This document shows positions 53,541-61,889 of a stretch of 64,000 nt of DNA, piece after piece. A program made the position numbers and the translations under genes. The notes under the pieces are model-generated. The model saw only the letters and a program-made list of their open reading frames with translations. It searched no databases and was not told the origin of the DNA. The first letter of the stretch is position 1, and each line of letters begins with the position of its first letter. Source of the DNA: Pontiella agarivorans (GTDB lineage Bacteria; Verrucomicrobiota; Kiritimatiellia; Kiritimatiellales; Pontiellaceae); contig NZ_JARVCO010000010.1 of NCBI RefSeq assembly GCF_034531395.1, positions 806,001 through 870,000 on the forward strand. The letters are read 5' to 3'.

Positions 53541-54263
53541 CTAAATTATAAACCGGCGGCGAACAAAAAAGATACCAGCGCCGGCGGCGGCGATAAGTCC
53601 CAGTGAGGCCGGTTCCGGAATGGTGATGGAAAGGTTGTCGAATTCAGCTTTAACTGAGCTTCCGCTCAAGGCACTTACCTGAAACCCCAAGGCAATGACG
53701 CCTGTCCCTGAATAATCGAATTGAACGGATTGGGAGGCTCCATTCTCCAGAAGATCTCCTGTTGAGGCAATCAGGCTGGCCGTGGCTGTACCCTCATAAT
53801 TTTTGAATTCTAAATCGGCTGCGGATCCCTGGGTTGTATTAAAATGAATCCCGGAATCTGTGCTGTTATATCCGTTCCCTTCAAATACGAGGATTTTGAC
53901 CCGATTACTTAAACTGTTGAAGGTTGTCAGGTTAACATCATAGTTCAGGGTATAGGTTCCTGCCCCGTGGGTGAAGACACTGGCGGCGAGCACAATGCCT
54001 GCTCCACGAGTGTTATTGGCGGTACTGACAGTCGCATTTTGATTGTTGAATTTCAGGTTGTTTGATGTGCGAGCGATCCATACTCCCGGTTCAAAGCCGG
54101 TTGTTGCGGAACTGCCACCAAGATAGTGTTCGGTAATTGCGGTAGTGGTCACAATATTGGCCGGTTCCGAATCGAAGTTTTCACTCCATACCGTTAGGTC
54201 TGCCATCACGCTAACGGTTAGACCAGCGCCTGCAATAGCCATTATGAGTTTCGTGTTGATCAT
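53541..54263 (-). CDS. PEP-CTERM exported protein
   Basis: 240 residues. Signal peptide (LIMAIAGAGLTVSVMA), beta-sandwich-like body (LTVWSENFDSEPANIVTT ... VKAEFDNLSITI) and C-terminal sorting signal ITIPEPASLGLIAAAGAGIF followed by FVRRRFII. The body has the F-D-N-L pattern of lectin-like domains. GGAGG precedes the ATG. Strong terminator after the stop. It is the second PEP-CTERM protein in the window, without sequence similarity to the first beyond the sorting signal and overall fold. Confidence 0.85.
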   Translation of the reverse strand: MINTKLIMAIAGAGLTVSVMADLTVWSENFDSEPANIVTTTAITEHYLGGSSATTGFEPGVWIARTSNNLKFNNQNATVSTANNTRGAGIVLAASVFTHGAGTYTLNYDVNLTTFNSLSNRVKILVFEGNGYNSTDSGIHFNTTQGSAADLEFKNYEGTATASLIASTGDLLENGASQSVQFDYSGTGVIALGFQVSALSGSSVKAEFDNLSITIPEPASLGLIAAAGAGIFFVRRRFII

Positions 54264-54683
54264 TTTTCCTCCATTTTTCTCTGTTTTTTCGAACAGAAAG
54301 TGGATGCCGCTTAAAGCACATGGGTGAACAGATTTTTTCTTTTTATTTGGGAGGGGACCTGAGGTCCTGCATAAAGAATGAATGCCGTTTTTTTAATTTA
54401 TCGTTGTATTCTGAATGCTCGATGAGCCCCTGTTGCCAAAAGGGAGGCATTTTTTCTATACGCAATTCATAGATCTCCATTTGTTGGATGCCGGTGGGAA
54501 TTCCCTGAAAAATTTACTGCCGCATTGCCCGCCCCGACGGTGCAACAAATGTGAGTAGGCGAAGTCCTGCAATTTGAAAAACTGTTTCACTCATCACTCT
54601 ATCCTCTGGATCTTGCGTACGTTTCAGGGACGATAATGTATCAATAGCATTGAAGTCGGAGAGGCGAATGAATAATTGAGATT
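54264..54683. other. Gap between sulfatase and PEP-CTERM genes
   Basis: No intact gene. A minus-strand open stretch at 54343-54513 looks like a protein end (listed separately). Otherwise AT-rich without clear promoter or terminator. Confidence 0.45.
54343..54513 (-). pseudogene. Possible fragment of a sulfatase C-terminus
   Basis: Fifty-six codons between a TAA at 54514 and a TAA at 54343, with MEIYELRIEKMPPF, then GLIEHSEYNDKLKK. Sulfatases commonly end with E-[LI]-Y-[DE]-L...xNL-x-x-H/D-P-E-Y-x-x-x-[VL]-K. The similarity is short; no upstream continuation in any frame is apparent. Alternative: a small protein of unknown function. Confidence 0.25.
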
Positions 54684-56141
54684 CTATGGGCGAGCGGCCT
54701 CCGGCCCCGCGTGCAAAATGGCTGCCATTTTGTTTACCACATCGTTGTATTCGGGATGGGCTGCCAGATTGGCAGTGGCGATATCGGATGTTGAATGGTC
54801 GTATAATTCGCGTGCGAGAACTTCTCCTTTTTTATTTCGCCATTCCGTGTAGCGCCATTTTCCCGAACGGATGGTATAGCCCATGCCTCCGCCGCGCGGG
54901 TATTGACTGAATGCCGCTTTTTTCCAGGGTTTGGACGGATCGGTGAAAAGGGGAACCGAACTGATGCCTTCGCAATGTTCCGGCACACCGATGCCACAGG
55001 CGTCGGCCAGAGTAGGGAAGAGGTCCACATATTCGACAAGTGCTTTGGTTCGCTGTCCTTTTGCAATTCCGGGTCCGCTGTAAATGAGCGGAATGTGGGT
55101 ATCGAGCTCAAAGTTCGTGTGCTTGTTCCAGCATCCATAGTCGCCGAGTTTCCATCCGTGATCGCCTAGAAGAACAATCAGGGTGTCCTCGCGGAGTCCT
55201 TGTTTATCCAATTCATCGAGAACCCGACCGAGTTGGGCATCAATGTAGGAAACGCAGGCATGGTAGGCGTGGATGAGGGTGCGGGTTTGTTCATCCGAAC
55301 AGAAGCCGTCTTGCGGCATGCCGTAGTAGGAACGTAGTTCGCCCCATGTGGTAAAGGCCTGGTCCGGCGCATTTTCCGGGTGTTTTCTGGAGGGGATCTG
55401 AATATCGGACGGGTTGTACATATCCCAATATTTTTTCGGAGCAACAAAGGGCAGATGCGGCTTCTTGAATCCGACACCAAGAAAGAACGGTTGATCGCCT
55501 CGGTTACGGAGCTCTTCAATGGCTCGGTCGGCTACAAGCCCATCCGAATAGGTGTTATCAGAAACATCGGCTGATTCGTAGGGAGGGCCCTGGGTGTAGA
55601 GCCTTAACGGTTTGCCTTTCAGGCCTTTTGCGGCAGCTTCTTTTCTTCGTTTTTCAATCAATGCAACATTTTCGGGGCTGGCATATTTTTCTAAATCGCA
55701 GTGGTCCAGTACATCCCAGTAGTCCTTGTCGTCCTTGGCATGATGATAGATTTTACCCAGCGAGATGGTTTTGTATCCATTTTCGTGGAAGTGCTGGGGC
55801 AGGGTAAGCTGGTCCGGCAACGTTTTGTCGAGCGACTGTTGCAGGGTGTAGACTTTGGTTGTATCGGGACGGAGCCCCGTGAGGATACTGATTCTGGACG
55901 GTCCGCAAATCGCCTGCTGACAATAGGCTCGTTCAAATAAAATACCGCTCTCTGCCAATTTATCAATATTGGGGGTCTTCATTTGGTCGGCACCGTAACA
56001 ACCCAATTCGATACGCAGATCATCGACTGCTACAAAGAGGACGTTTTTCGGTTTCGCTGCCGCAACAACGGTACACGAAATAGATAATAAGATGGCGGTC
56101 ATTAAGTTTTTCAAATTTTTCCGGCGAGGATCATTTTTCAT
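54684..56141 (-). CDS. Secreted sulfatase, iduronate-2-sulfatase-like (S1 family)
   Basis: 485 residues from the ATG at 56141, chosen because GGAAAA precedes it and a basic, hydrophobic export signal follows (NLMTAILLSISCTVVAAA); the frame is open 25 codons earlier. Metal site NVLFVAVDDLRIELGCYG and formylglycine motif QAICGPSRISILTG with Cys79 (C-G-P-S-R), plus KIYHH, HLPFVAPKKYWDMY and LLGDHGWKLGDYGCWNKHTN, all hallmarks of iduronate-2-sulfatase-type enzymes. Such enzymes in marine bacteria often act on other 2-O-sulfated sugars, so the substrate stays open. Followed by a gap before the PEP-CTERM gene. Confidence 0.9.
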   Translation of the reverse strand: MKNDPRRKNLKNLMTAILLSISCTVVAAAKPKNVLFVAVDDLRIELGCYGADQMKTPNIDKLAESGILFERAYCQQAICGPSRISILTGLRPDTTKVYTLQQSLDKTLPDQLTLPQHFHENGYKTISLGKIYHHAKDDKDYWDVLDHCDLEKYASPENVALIEKRRKEAAAKGLKGKPLRLYTQGPPYESADVSDNTYSDGLVADRAIEELRNRGDQPFFLGVGFKKPHLPFVAPKKYWDMYNPSDIQIPSRKHPENAPDQAFTTWGELRSYYGMPQDGFCSDEQTRTLIHAYHACVSYIDAQLGRVLDELDKQGLREDTLIVLLGDHGWKLGDYGCWNKHTNFELDTHIPLIYSGPGIAKGQRTKALVEYVDLFPTLADACGIGVPEHCEGISSVPLFTDPSKPWKKAAFSQYPRGGGMGYTIRSGKWRYTEWRNKKGEVLARELYDHSTSDIATANLAAHPEYNDVVNKMAAILHAGPEAARP

Positions 56142-56391
56142 TAACAGTTTTCCGTTTTGGATTCTATTGATTGATACTTCGGGATATTTCTGACCACTTA
56201 CGGCCACACCCAACATAAACCAGATGCCGCCGGATTCTTGGTGTTAACAGAAAGAAGGGTTTAATTCTCATGGCATTCGATACGTGGCTGGATAGAGAAA
56301 GGCCTTGGAGGACGCAGTGCCGATCCAGTCACCCCGACCATATTTACAGGTTTTGAACCTGTCCGCCGGAGTTCCCGAGCCGATGGAAAAA

Positions 56392-56467
56392 GGCGAGATA
56401 GCTCAGTCGGTAGAGCAGCGGATTGAAAATCCGCGTGTCCCCAGTTCGATTCTGGGTCTCGCCACCA
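56392..56467 (+). tRNA. tRNA-Phe (GAA)
   Basis: Complete 76-nt cloverleaf with encoded CCA: acceptor GGCGAGA/TCTCGCC, D arm GCTCAGTCGGTAGAGC, anticodon arm GCGGA-TTGAAAA-TCCGC with anticodon GAA, T arm CCCAG-TTCGATT-CTGGG. Confidence 0.97.
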
Positions 56468-56472
56468 CTCTG

Positions 56473-56505
56473 AAACCCTTGTCACGTTGTGATGAGGGTT
56501 TTTTT
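56473..56505 (+). terminator. Terminator after tRNA-Phe
   Basis: AAACCCT pairs with AGGGTTT, with further pairing TGTCAC/GTGAT inside, followed by a T run. Confidence 0.8.
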
Positions 56506-56573
56506 GTATCAGATGGTTTATTGAAGAGGTTGCCAAGGTGCGGCTTCATGGGTATAACTTTCCGCTCTTCACT

Positions 56574-56661
56574 GCCCGGATGGTGAAATTGGTAGACACA
56601 AGGGACTTAAACTCCCTCGGCTATTGCAGCTGTGCCGGTTCGAGTCCGGCTCCGGGCACCA
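56574..56661 (+). tRNA. tRNA-Leu (TAA)
   Basis: 88 nt with encoded CCA and a long variable arm: acceptor GCCCGGA/TCCGGGC, anticodon arm GGGA-CTTAAAC-TCCC with anticodon TAA, T arm GCCGG-TTCGAGT-CCGGC. Confidence 0.96.
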
Positions 56662-56665
56662 CTTT

Positions 56666-56700
56666 AAATCCCGTTGTTTTGATGAACAGCGGGATTTTTT
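56666..56700 (+). terminator. Terminator after tRNA-Leu
   Basis: AAATCCCGTTGTT pairs with AACAGCGGGATTT (one G-U) and is followed by further T. Confidence 0.85.
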
Positions 56701-56923
56701 GTTTCCGGATCGGTGGGCGTATCGCCTTGTTTCGGGCTTTTTTTTTAGATTTCGGAAACGAAGTGGTTTCGGTTTTGCGGACCGGATTTGCCGTTGAAAG
56801 GCGGGGTGGGCTAAACGCCTATTAAAATATAACAATTCTTAAAGAAGAGTTTTCTGTATTGTGCGGGGTTAATCCGCGCTATTATTCTTGGCAGACAGCG
56901 GTCATAACTCCGGAGGATTCGCA

Positions 56924-58237
56924 ATGAAGGTATATTCCATTTTTCGTTTAGCCGAGGCGTTATCGGTTTTCGTTTTAGTATTCGGGGTGGCTTTAAGCGG
57001 CTGGTCCAACCCTTATGCCGAGTCGGTGGTGGACAGTTACATTCTGGACGGGAACGCCGGAAATTCAAAAACGAATCCGGCGGTTGCACTCGGTGCTCCG
57101 GATGATGTGAATGTGTCGATGGGCGGTCCGGGGGCATGGATGATTCTGGATATGGGGAGCGCGGATCCGGTTGTGGATGGTCCGGGGGCCGATTTGGAGA
57201 TCCGCGAAATCGGCGCGGCGTTTGGGGGAAAGGATGAAAGTTACGATGTGTATATCTCGAATTCCACGAACCTTGAAAGTTTTGTGCATCTCGGAACCGG
57301 GCGGGCGATCAGTCTGTTTGATATTTCGAGTTCGGGGCTGACCGATGCCCGTTATGTGCGGATCGTGGATCTCGCCACGGAAACACTGGATACACAAACG
57401 CCGGGTTCAGATATTGATGCCTTGACGTCGATGCACAGCACCGGACTGCCGACGGGGACCGGTGTGCTGAATGCGGAGCTGACATGCCAGGGCATTCTGC
57501 TTTCGTGGGAGCCGGTGGAGGGGGCGGATGCATATTATATCCGTCGGAGTTTTAACGGTATCAGTTATCCGAGTACGCCGGACACGGAAGTGGATGCGTC
57601 GGCGACGGGATATCATGATCTCGCACTGCCGGATGTGACCAATCTCTGGTATGCGCTGACGGCACTGAGTAATGGGGTCGAAAGTGCAGCGGCGGTTGCT
57701 GAAATTCCGTATTTCCATTTTTCCGGGCCTTCGGGTCCTTATCATCTGGGGGATAATACGGCGATGGATTGGGATGTGCCGGATCCCACCAATGTCATTA
57801 CGTTTTCATTCAGTCTGAGTGATGTTCCAAAGGGGCCGATAGTGAAACTGAACTTTGATCTGTTGGATGTGGATTACAGTTATAACTATATATTTGTGAA
57901 CGGGGTCAATGTCGGGGGACTGCCGACGCAGTCGGGAGAATTCTGGGGCTCGGAATCCATGCTGATTGAATCCGGAATTCTGAAATCCGGAACAAATGCT
58001 GTGGAGATTCAGGCGCGAACCAGCGGCGGCGCTCTGTCGGGAAGTCTTGATGATTTTATGATCCGCAATGTGCAGTTCCATGTTTTCGGAACAACCAATG
58101 CGGTGGCGCTGCCGTGGGTGGTCGGCTATTCCCCGACGTTGACGCCGGCCAGCTGGGAGTCGATTTCGGAGCCGATCCGCTGGTCGCCGAATGCCACCAA
58201 TGAAACGGGCTTTTTCCGGTTGCAGTTGCCGGATTAA
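56924..58237 (+). CDS. Secreted protein with discoidin-like and FN3-like regions, function unknown
   Basis: 437 residues from the ATG at 56924, with CGGAGG 7 bases upstream; a signal peptide follows (LSVFVLVFGVALSGWSN). The first domain (about 25-165) contains GAWMILDMGS, GKDESYDVYIS and DARYVRIVDLA, the pattern of cell-surface discoidin/F5-8-type domains. Then a fibronectin-3-like stretch (ILLSWEPVEGADAYYIRRSF) and a beta domain ending FFRLQLPD. Probably a surface glycan-binding protein. It sits alone between tRNA genes and a convergent cytoplasmic gene. Codon use and style match the large secreted proteins of the window. Confidence 0.65.
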   Translation: MKVYSIFRLAEALSVFVLVFGVALSGWSNPYAESVVDSYILDGNAGNSKTNPAVALGAPDDVNVSMGGPGAWMILDMGSADPVVDGPGADLEIREIGAAFGGKDESYDVYISNSTNLESFVHLGTGRAISLFDISSSGLTDARYVRIVDLATETLDTQTPGSDIDALTSMHSTGLPTGTGVLNAELTCQGILLSWEPVEGADAYYIRRSFNGISYPSTPDTEVDASATGYHDLALPDVTNLWYALTALSNGVESAAAVAEIPYFHFSGPSGPYHLGDNTAMDWDVPDPTNVITFSFSLSDVPKGPIVKLNFDLLDVDYSYNYIFVNGVNVGGLPTQSGEFWGSESMLIESGILKSGTNAVEIQARTSGGALSGSLDDFMIRNVQFHVFGTTNAVALPWVVGYSPTLTPASWESISEPIRWSPNATNETGFFRLQLPD

Positions 58238-58241
58238 TAAA

Positions 58242-58265
58242 AAAGCGCCCGGTTCGGGGCGCTTT
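58242..58265. terminator. Bidirectional terminator between convergent genes
   Basis: AAAGCGCCC-GGTTCGG-GGCGCTTT type hairpin; on the minus strand it is followed by TTTTTTATT, so it serves mainly the gene ending at 58291. Confidence 0.8.
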
Positions 58266-58290
58266 GCAGACGGTGATGAAAATTTCCGGT

Positions 58291-58662
58291 TTAGATAATA
58301 ATATCGTTTTTTCCGCCGCGCAGTTCGTCGGGTGTAACAATTTTATTGGCCTGTTCCTGCTGCATTTTGATCATATCATCCTGCAGTTTCTGGATGGCTG
58401 CATTAATTGCTTCCGGGAATTTCTCCACAGCTTCTTCCAGACTGGCGGCTTCGATTTCGCCGGAAATCGGAAGGGCACCACCGGGGGTCATGATGTTGGT
58501 GGTGGCCGACCAGGAAGCCTGACGGTTTTCATCTTCGGTACCGTCGATTTTGATTGGGGTCAGTTTGCGGATGCTTCCGACGGCGAGGTCGGTGAAGTTT
58601 TCTTCTTTCCAGAGGTTGGAACCGTCGATCTGCATATTTTCGAGTGATTGTTCTTCAGCCAT
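58291..58662 (-). CDS. Small cytoplasmic protein of unknown function
   Basis: 123 residues without signal or membrane segment. MQIDGSNLWKEENFTDLAVG, SIRKLTPIKIDG, IMTPGGALPISGEIEA and SLEEAVEKFPEAINAAIQK give a compact beta-rich half and a C-terminal helix. I recall similar uncharacterised proteins of about 110-130 residues in many proteobacteria and deltaproteobacteria-like genomes, often labelled only as cytoplasmic protein; no function is known to me. AAAGG precedes the ATG. Composition is typical of housekeeping rather than exported proteins. Confidence 0.7.
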   Translation of the reverse strand: MAEEQSLENMQIDGSNLWKEENFTDLAVGSIRKLTPIKIDGTEDENRQASWSATTNIMTPGGALPISGEIEAASLEEAVEKFPEAINAAIQKLQDDMIKMQQEQANKIVTPDELRGGKNDIII

Positions 58663-58881
58663 GGCTACCTTTCATCACGGGGATATAAACTCCCGCTGTT
58701 GTTATTAAAATCAAAGCGCGGACTTTGTCCGGTTTTCGCTTTCAGGGCAAGGTGAAACAGCTGAAAGAGAATGAGGGGCGCGCTGTGCGGGATCCGCATC
58801 GGTTTTTGCAGGATTCGCATTGCGAAAGAGGGTGCGGGCAGCGTCTGTTCTGCAATACCCTTTGAATCAGAGAGGCGGGCA

Positions 58882-61653
58882 ATGAATATGATGAGTAAGA
58901 TACTTTGTTTGGTGGTAGCGGTTTCTCCGGTTTTGTGTCCGGCGATCCACAGTATTGAAACCGGTCAGACGATCATGAAAGTACGGTCGGCGACGGCGGT
59001 AAACGGATCCTTTATTGTGGGCAGCAGTTATGAAGGAGATCTGCTGGCCTATACCTACGATGGTTCCAGACTTTGGAAAACAGCGCTTTCCGGCGGGATT
59101 ATGAATAACGACCTGTGGTGTTCTGATTTGGATGGTGACGGCATTGATGAGGTGCTGGCGGCCAGTTCCGACGGATCGGTTTACTGTGTGAATTATAAGG
59201 GAGCTTTGCTGTGGCGGTTTCAGCCGAATGAGGTGCCGATGATTTCGGTTTGTACGGTTCGTGATTCCTCGGGTGCTGTTTATGTGGCCTGCGGGGGAAA
59301 TGATAAAAATTTTTATTGGCTCTCCGCAGAAGGGGAGCTGCTGAAAACGGTGCCGTCGGCTGGATATGATTCGGTGATTACGCCGAATAAAAAGTGGATT
59401 GATGACGGCACGCTCGAAAAGAATGTGCATGTTGTGAATTTCCTGCGCCCGGTTCGGCAGGCGGATGGTTCTGAAGTTCTGCTGTTGAATGCAGTGCTGA
59501 CCAATGCGGATCAGAATTCGATGCTTTTCCGGTTTCGGCCTCTGGAAGTGCGGCCTTTCAAGGCGCGTAAGCTGGGGTATGGATACGGCCCCGTTGGTGA
59601 TTTGCGGGTGAATGGCCGGGTGCTTTTGGGAGGGACGTCGGGGATGAATAAGACCCTTGATTTCTTTCGTTATGATCTGGACGCTGAGAAAGCTGAAAAA
59701 CTGAATCTTCCGTCTACGAAAAAAAAGCCGGGTTTTGGCTATCGTGTGGTTCAGGTTGTTCCGCTTTCGAAGGAACACGGATTTGAATATCTTGTCAAGA
59801 TTGGATCGGAGATGCTGCTGGTGCCGGATTCAATGGATGTGAACAGCGCGGAACAGATTCGTTGCAAATATTCATTCAATGATATGTGGAAGGATTCGGT
59901 ATCCGGAAAACTGCTGTTGGCCAGTGCTCAGAGCGGAGGAAGCTGTATTCATGTTGTCGATCTGACTTCCAGGGATTGGAAGTCGGCGTATGAGCAGCTT
60001 GATCCGCCGGGAACGATTCAGGCGGTTCTCGACAATACTGCTGTGCTGAAAAAACAGCTGTCCGCGTTTAAAAAACCAAGTTGGGAGCGCGATGTCGTTA
60101 CAGCCTATCTGATGTCGCCTCCGAAGCCCTCGGCGAAGACTAAAGCATTCCAGGAAAAGTATAGTAATCCGAAGTTTCTCGGCTATGTGTTTATGAAGGG
60201 GGCGGAGGACTGGGATCGTTCCGGATTGGGATGTGCGGCCTTTGAGCAGGCGCGCGACGGCCGCAAATCCTATACCCTTTCACAGGATGAAATTATCAAA
60301 AAAGCCGGGCAGGGGATGAATGAAAACGGCCTTTGCATGTGGGGCGGACACGGGGTTGATCCGTTTTATTACAATCCGGAAACCCTCTGGAAAATCATGA
60401 AGGGGACCCGCGGGAAAAAGTCCGTATTCATCTGGCCGGAACTGACGATTCTGCATAAGAAGGAATTCCCGTTTGCAGTGGAGCACCTTTTTGCTCCCTT
60501 TGCCGAGAATGCCCGGAAATATAACTCCTCTTTATATATTCGCAGTAAGCATAACTTCTGGCTGGGAAATATTTATCTGCCGGAATGGTCGCGTTTTCTT
60601 TCCGGGGAGTTTGCCGATGTGGCTGTTCCGTCTATGGAGGAGACGCAGGATCAGGCGCAGGACCTCAGTCTGGCCGGGCGTCTGGGTTTGTGGAGCAGCG
60701 GCGTATTTGATGACTGGGGAACGCGCTGTGCGCGGGATAATCCGAGTTTCACGAGGAACCGGCAGTTTTCGCATCAGGAGCTGCCGAACCATTTTCTGCG
60801 CAATGCGGTGTATCATATTGCCTATGGTGCAACGTACATTAATAACTTTACGGTGAGTTCGGCGTATTCCGATTATATGCATGTTTTGTGGGAGCTGATC
60901 GGAAGCGGAGCACTTTATATTCCGAAAAGGGAAGAGATCGTCAGTTTTAATCCGGTGCATTTAAGCATGACGTCGCCGGATGAGCGCTATATGCGGGAGG
61001 CCCATACAACGACGACGAGTATCCGTTATGATGAACGGTTTCATCCGGAAAATCCGTATGTTTTCGGTCGGCTGGACGGTGCGTGGTCGGGGGCGCGGGT
61101 CACGGACTGGGATTTTTCAAATTATGCCGCCGGCGTGAAGGATCGTCGTCAGAATTTCCTGGCCCCGTATCCAAACGGAATGGTGCTGATTACGCCGCCG
61201 CAGAAAGGCGTTTTTTCGGATCCGGATGCCCCGCGCGGTAAACTGGCAGACCATCTCCATCCCATGTATGAAAACCTGCTGGAGGAATATGTCACCAATG
61301 GGCGGAACTATTTTTCCAGCGATGGGAAAGAGACCTTTTCTGCAGATCATTATGCTGAAACGGTAAAGACGCAGATTGAGGCCGGAGCGGAAAAAATGCC
61401 GCTGACGGTATCCGGCGATGTGGCCTGGGTGGTTGCGCAGACTGCGCCGAATCATCTGCGCCTGACGCTGATTGATGGCGGTTATCTGAATCCTTCCGAA
61501 AAGACCGCCCATCTGAAATTCCATACGGTGAGCCCGCTGAAGATTACCGACCTGCTCAGCGGTGAAACCTTTACTCCGGAAAAGGTGACGGAAATTGATG
61601 TGCCCTGCGGCCTTTTCCGTTTTATCGATATCGAACTCGGTGAATCGTTATAA
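58882..61653 (+). CDS. Large secreted beta-propeller enzyme, possibly lambda-carrageenase-like (GH150)
   Basis: 923 residues from the ATG at 58882 (GAGGCGGG upstream; signal KILCLVVAVSPVLCPAI); the frame is open 37 codons earlier. The first 350 residues are a PQQ/FG-GAP-like propeller (GDLLAYTYDGSRLWK, CSDLDGDGIDEVLAASSDGS, GALLWRFQP). The remaining part looks like a TIM-barrel hydrolase (KGAEDWDRSGLGCAAFEQAR, MWGGHGVDPFYYNPETLWKI, SVFIWPELTILHK, VPSMEETQDQAQDLSLAGR) ending in a beta domain. An N-terminal propeller joined to a barrel-like part in a 900-950-residue secreted protein is the layout I remember for lambda-carrageenases; this is unverified. Candidate acids lie in WPELT and SMEETQD. 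Confidence 0.6.
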   Translation: MNMMSKILCLVVAVSPVLCPAIHSIETGQTIMKVRSATAVNGSFIVGSSYEGDLLAYTYDGSRLWKTALSGGIMNNDLWCSDLDGDGIDEVLAASSDGSVYCVNYKGALLWRFQPNEVPMISVCTVRDSSGAVYVACGGNDKNFYWLSAEGELLKTVPSAGYDSVITPNKKWIDDGTLEKNVHVVNFLRPVRQADGSEVLLLNAVLTNADQNSMLFRFRPLEVRPFKARKLGYGYGPVGDLRVNGRVLLGGTSGMNKTLDFFRYDLDAEKAEKLNLPSTKKKPGFGYRVVQVVPLSKEHGFEYLVKIGSEMLLVPDSMDVNSAEQIRCKYSFNDMWKDSVSGKLLLASAQSGGSCIHVVDLTSRDWKSAYEQLDPPGTIQAVLDNTAVLKKQLSAFKKPSWERDVVTAYLMSPPKPSAKTKAFQEKYSNPKFLGYVFMKGAEDWDRSGLGCAAFEQARDGRKSYTLSQDEIIKKAGQGMNENGLCMWGGHGVDPFYYNPETLWKIMKGTRGKKSVFIWPELTILHKKEFPFAVEHLFAPFAENARKYNSSLYIRSKHNFWLGNIYLPEWSRFLSGEFADVAVPSMEETQDQAQDLSLAGRLGLWSSGVFDDWGTRCARDNPSFTRNRQFSHQELPNHFLRNAVYHIAYGATYINNFTVSSAYSDYMHVLWELIGSGALYIPKREEIVSFNPVHLSMTSPDERYMREAHTTTTSIRYDERFHPENPYVFGRLDGAWSGARVTDWDFSNYAAGVKDRRQNFLAPYPNGMVLITPPQKGVFSDPDAPRGKLADHLHPMYENLLEEYVTNGRNYFSSDGKETFSADHYAETVKTQIEAGAEKMPLTVSGDVAWVVAQTAPNHLRLTLIDGGYLNPSEKTAHLKFHTVSPLKITDLLSGETFTPEKVTEIDVPCGLFRFIDIELGESL

Positions 61654-61655
61654 AG

Positions 61656-61684
61656 AAAAACCCGCGCCGGAAAACCGGTGCGGG
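61656..61684 (-). terminator. Terminator of tRNA-Arg, also behind the propeller enzyme gene
   Basis: CCCGCGCCGG-AAAA-CCGGTGCGGG; a T run follows only on the minus strand, so it mainly ends the tRNA-Arg transcript. Confidence 0.82.
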
Positions 61685-61691
61685 TTGAAAA

Positions 61692-61766
61692 TGGTGCGCC
61701 CAACAGGAGTCGAACCTGTATCTATGGCTTCGGAGGCCACTATTCTATCCATTGAACTATGGGCGC
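61692..61766 (-). tRNA. tRNA-Arg (CCG)
   Basis: 75 nt with encoded CCA on the minus strand: acceptor GCGCCCA/TGGGCGC, anticodon loop CTCCGAA between TGGC and GCCA giving anticodon CCG, T arm ACAGG-TTCGACT-CCTGT. Confidence 0.95.
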
Positions 61767-61889
61767 ACGAAAAGCAGGGTTTATAGGGGGAATCCGATAA
61801 AGCCGCAATACTAATTTATCCACAGATTGCACCGAAGACGGAATTGTTTAAATGAATCCGTAAATTTCGGTGAAATCTGCGGAGTTGAA

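Noticed and set aside
56281-56345. Vaguely tRNA-like sequence upstream of tRNA-Phe
   Set aside because: No complete acceptor, anticodon and T arms can be drawn.
56261-56536. Minus-strand frame reading DPESNWGHADFQSAALP
   Set aside because: This is the well-known false protein produced by reading a tRNA gene antisense; it overlaps tRNA-Phe.
56392-56661. tRNA pair as integration site of a genomic island
   Set aside because: No integrase gene and no repeat of either tRNA 3' end is seen in the window, although the accessory genes do stop near here.
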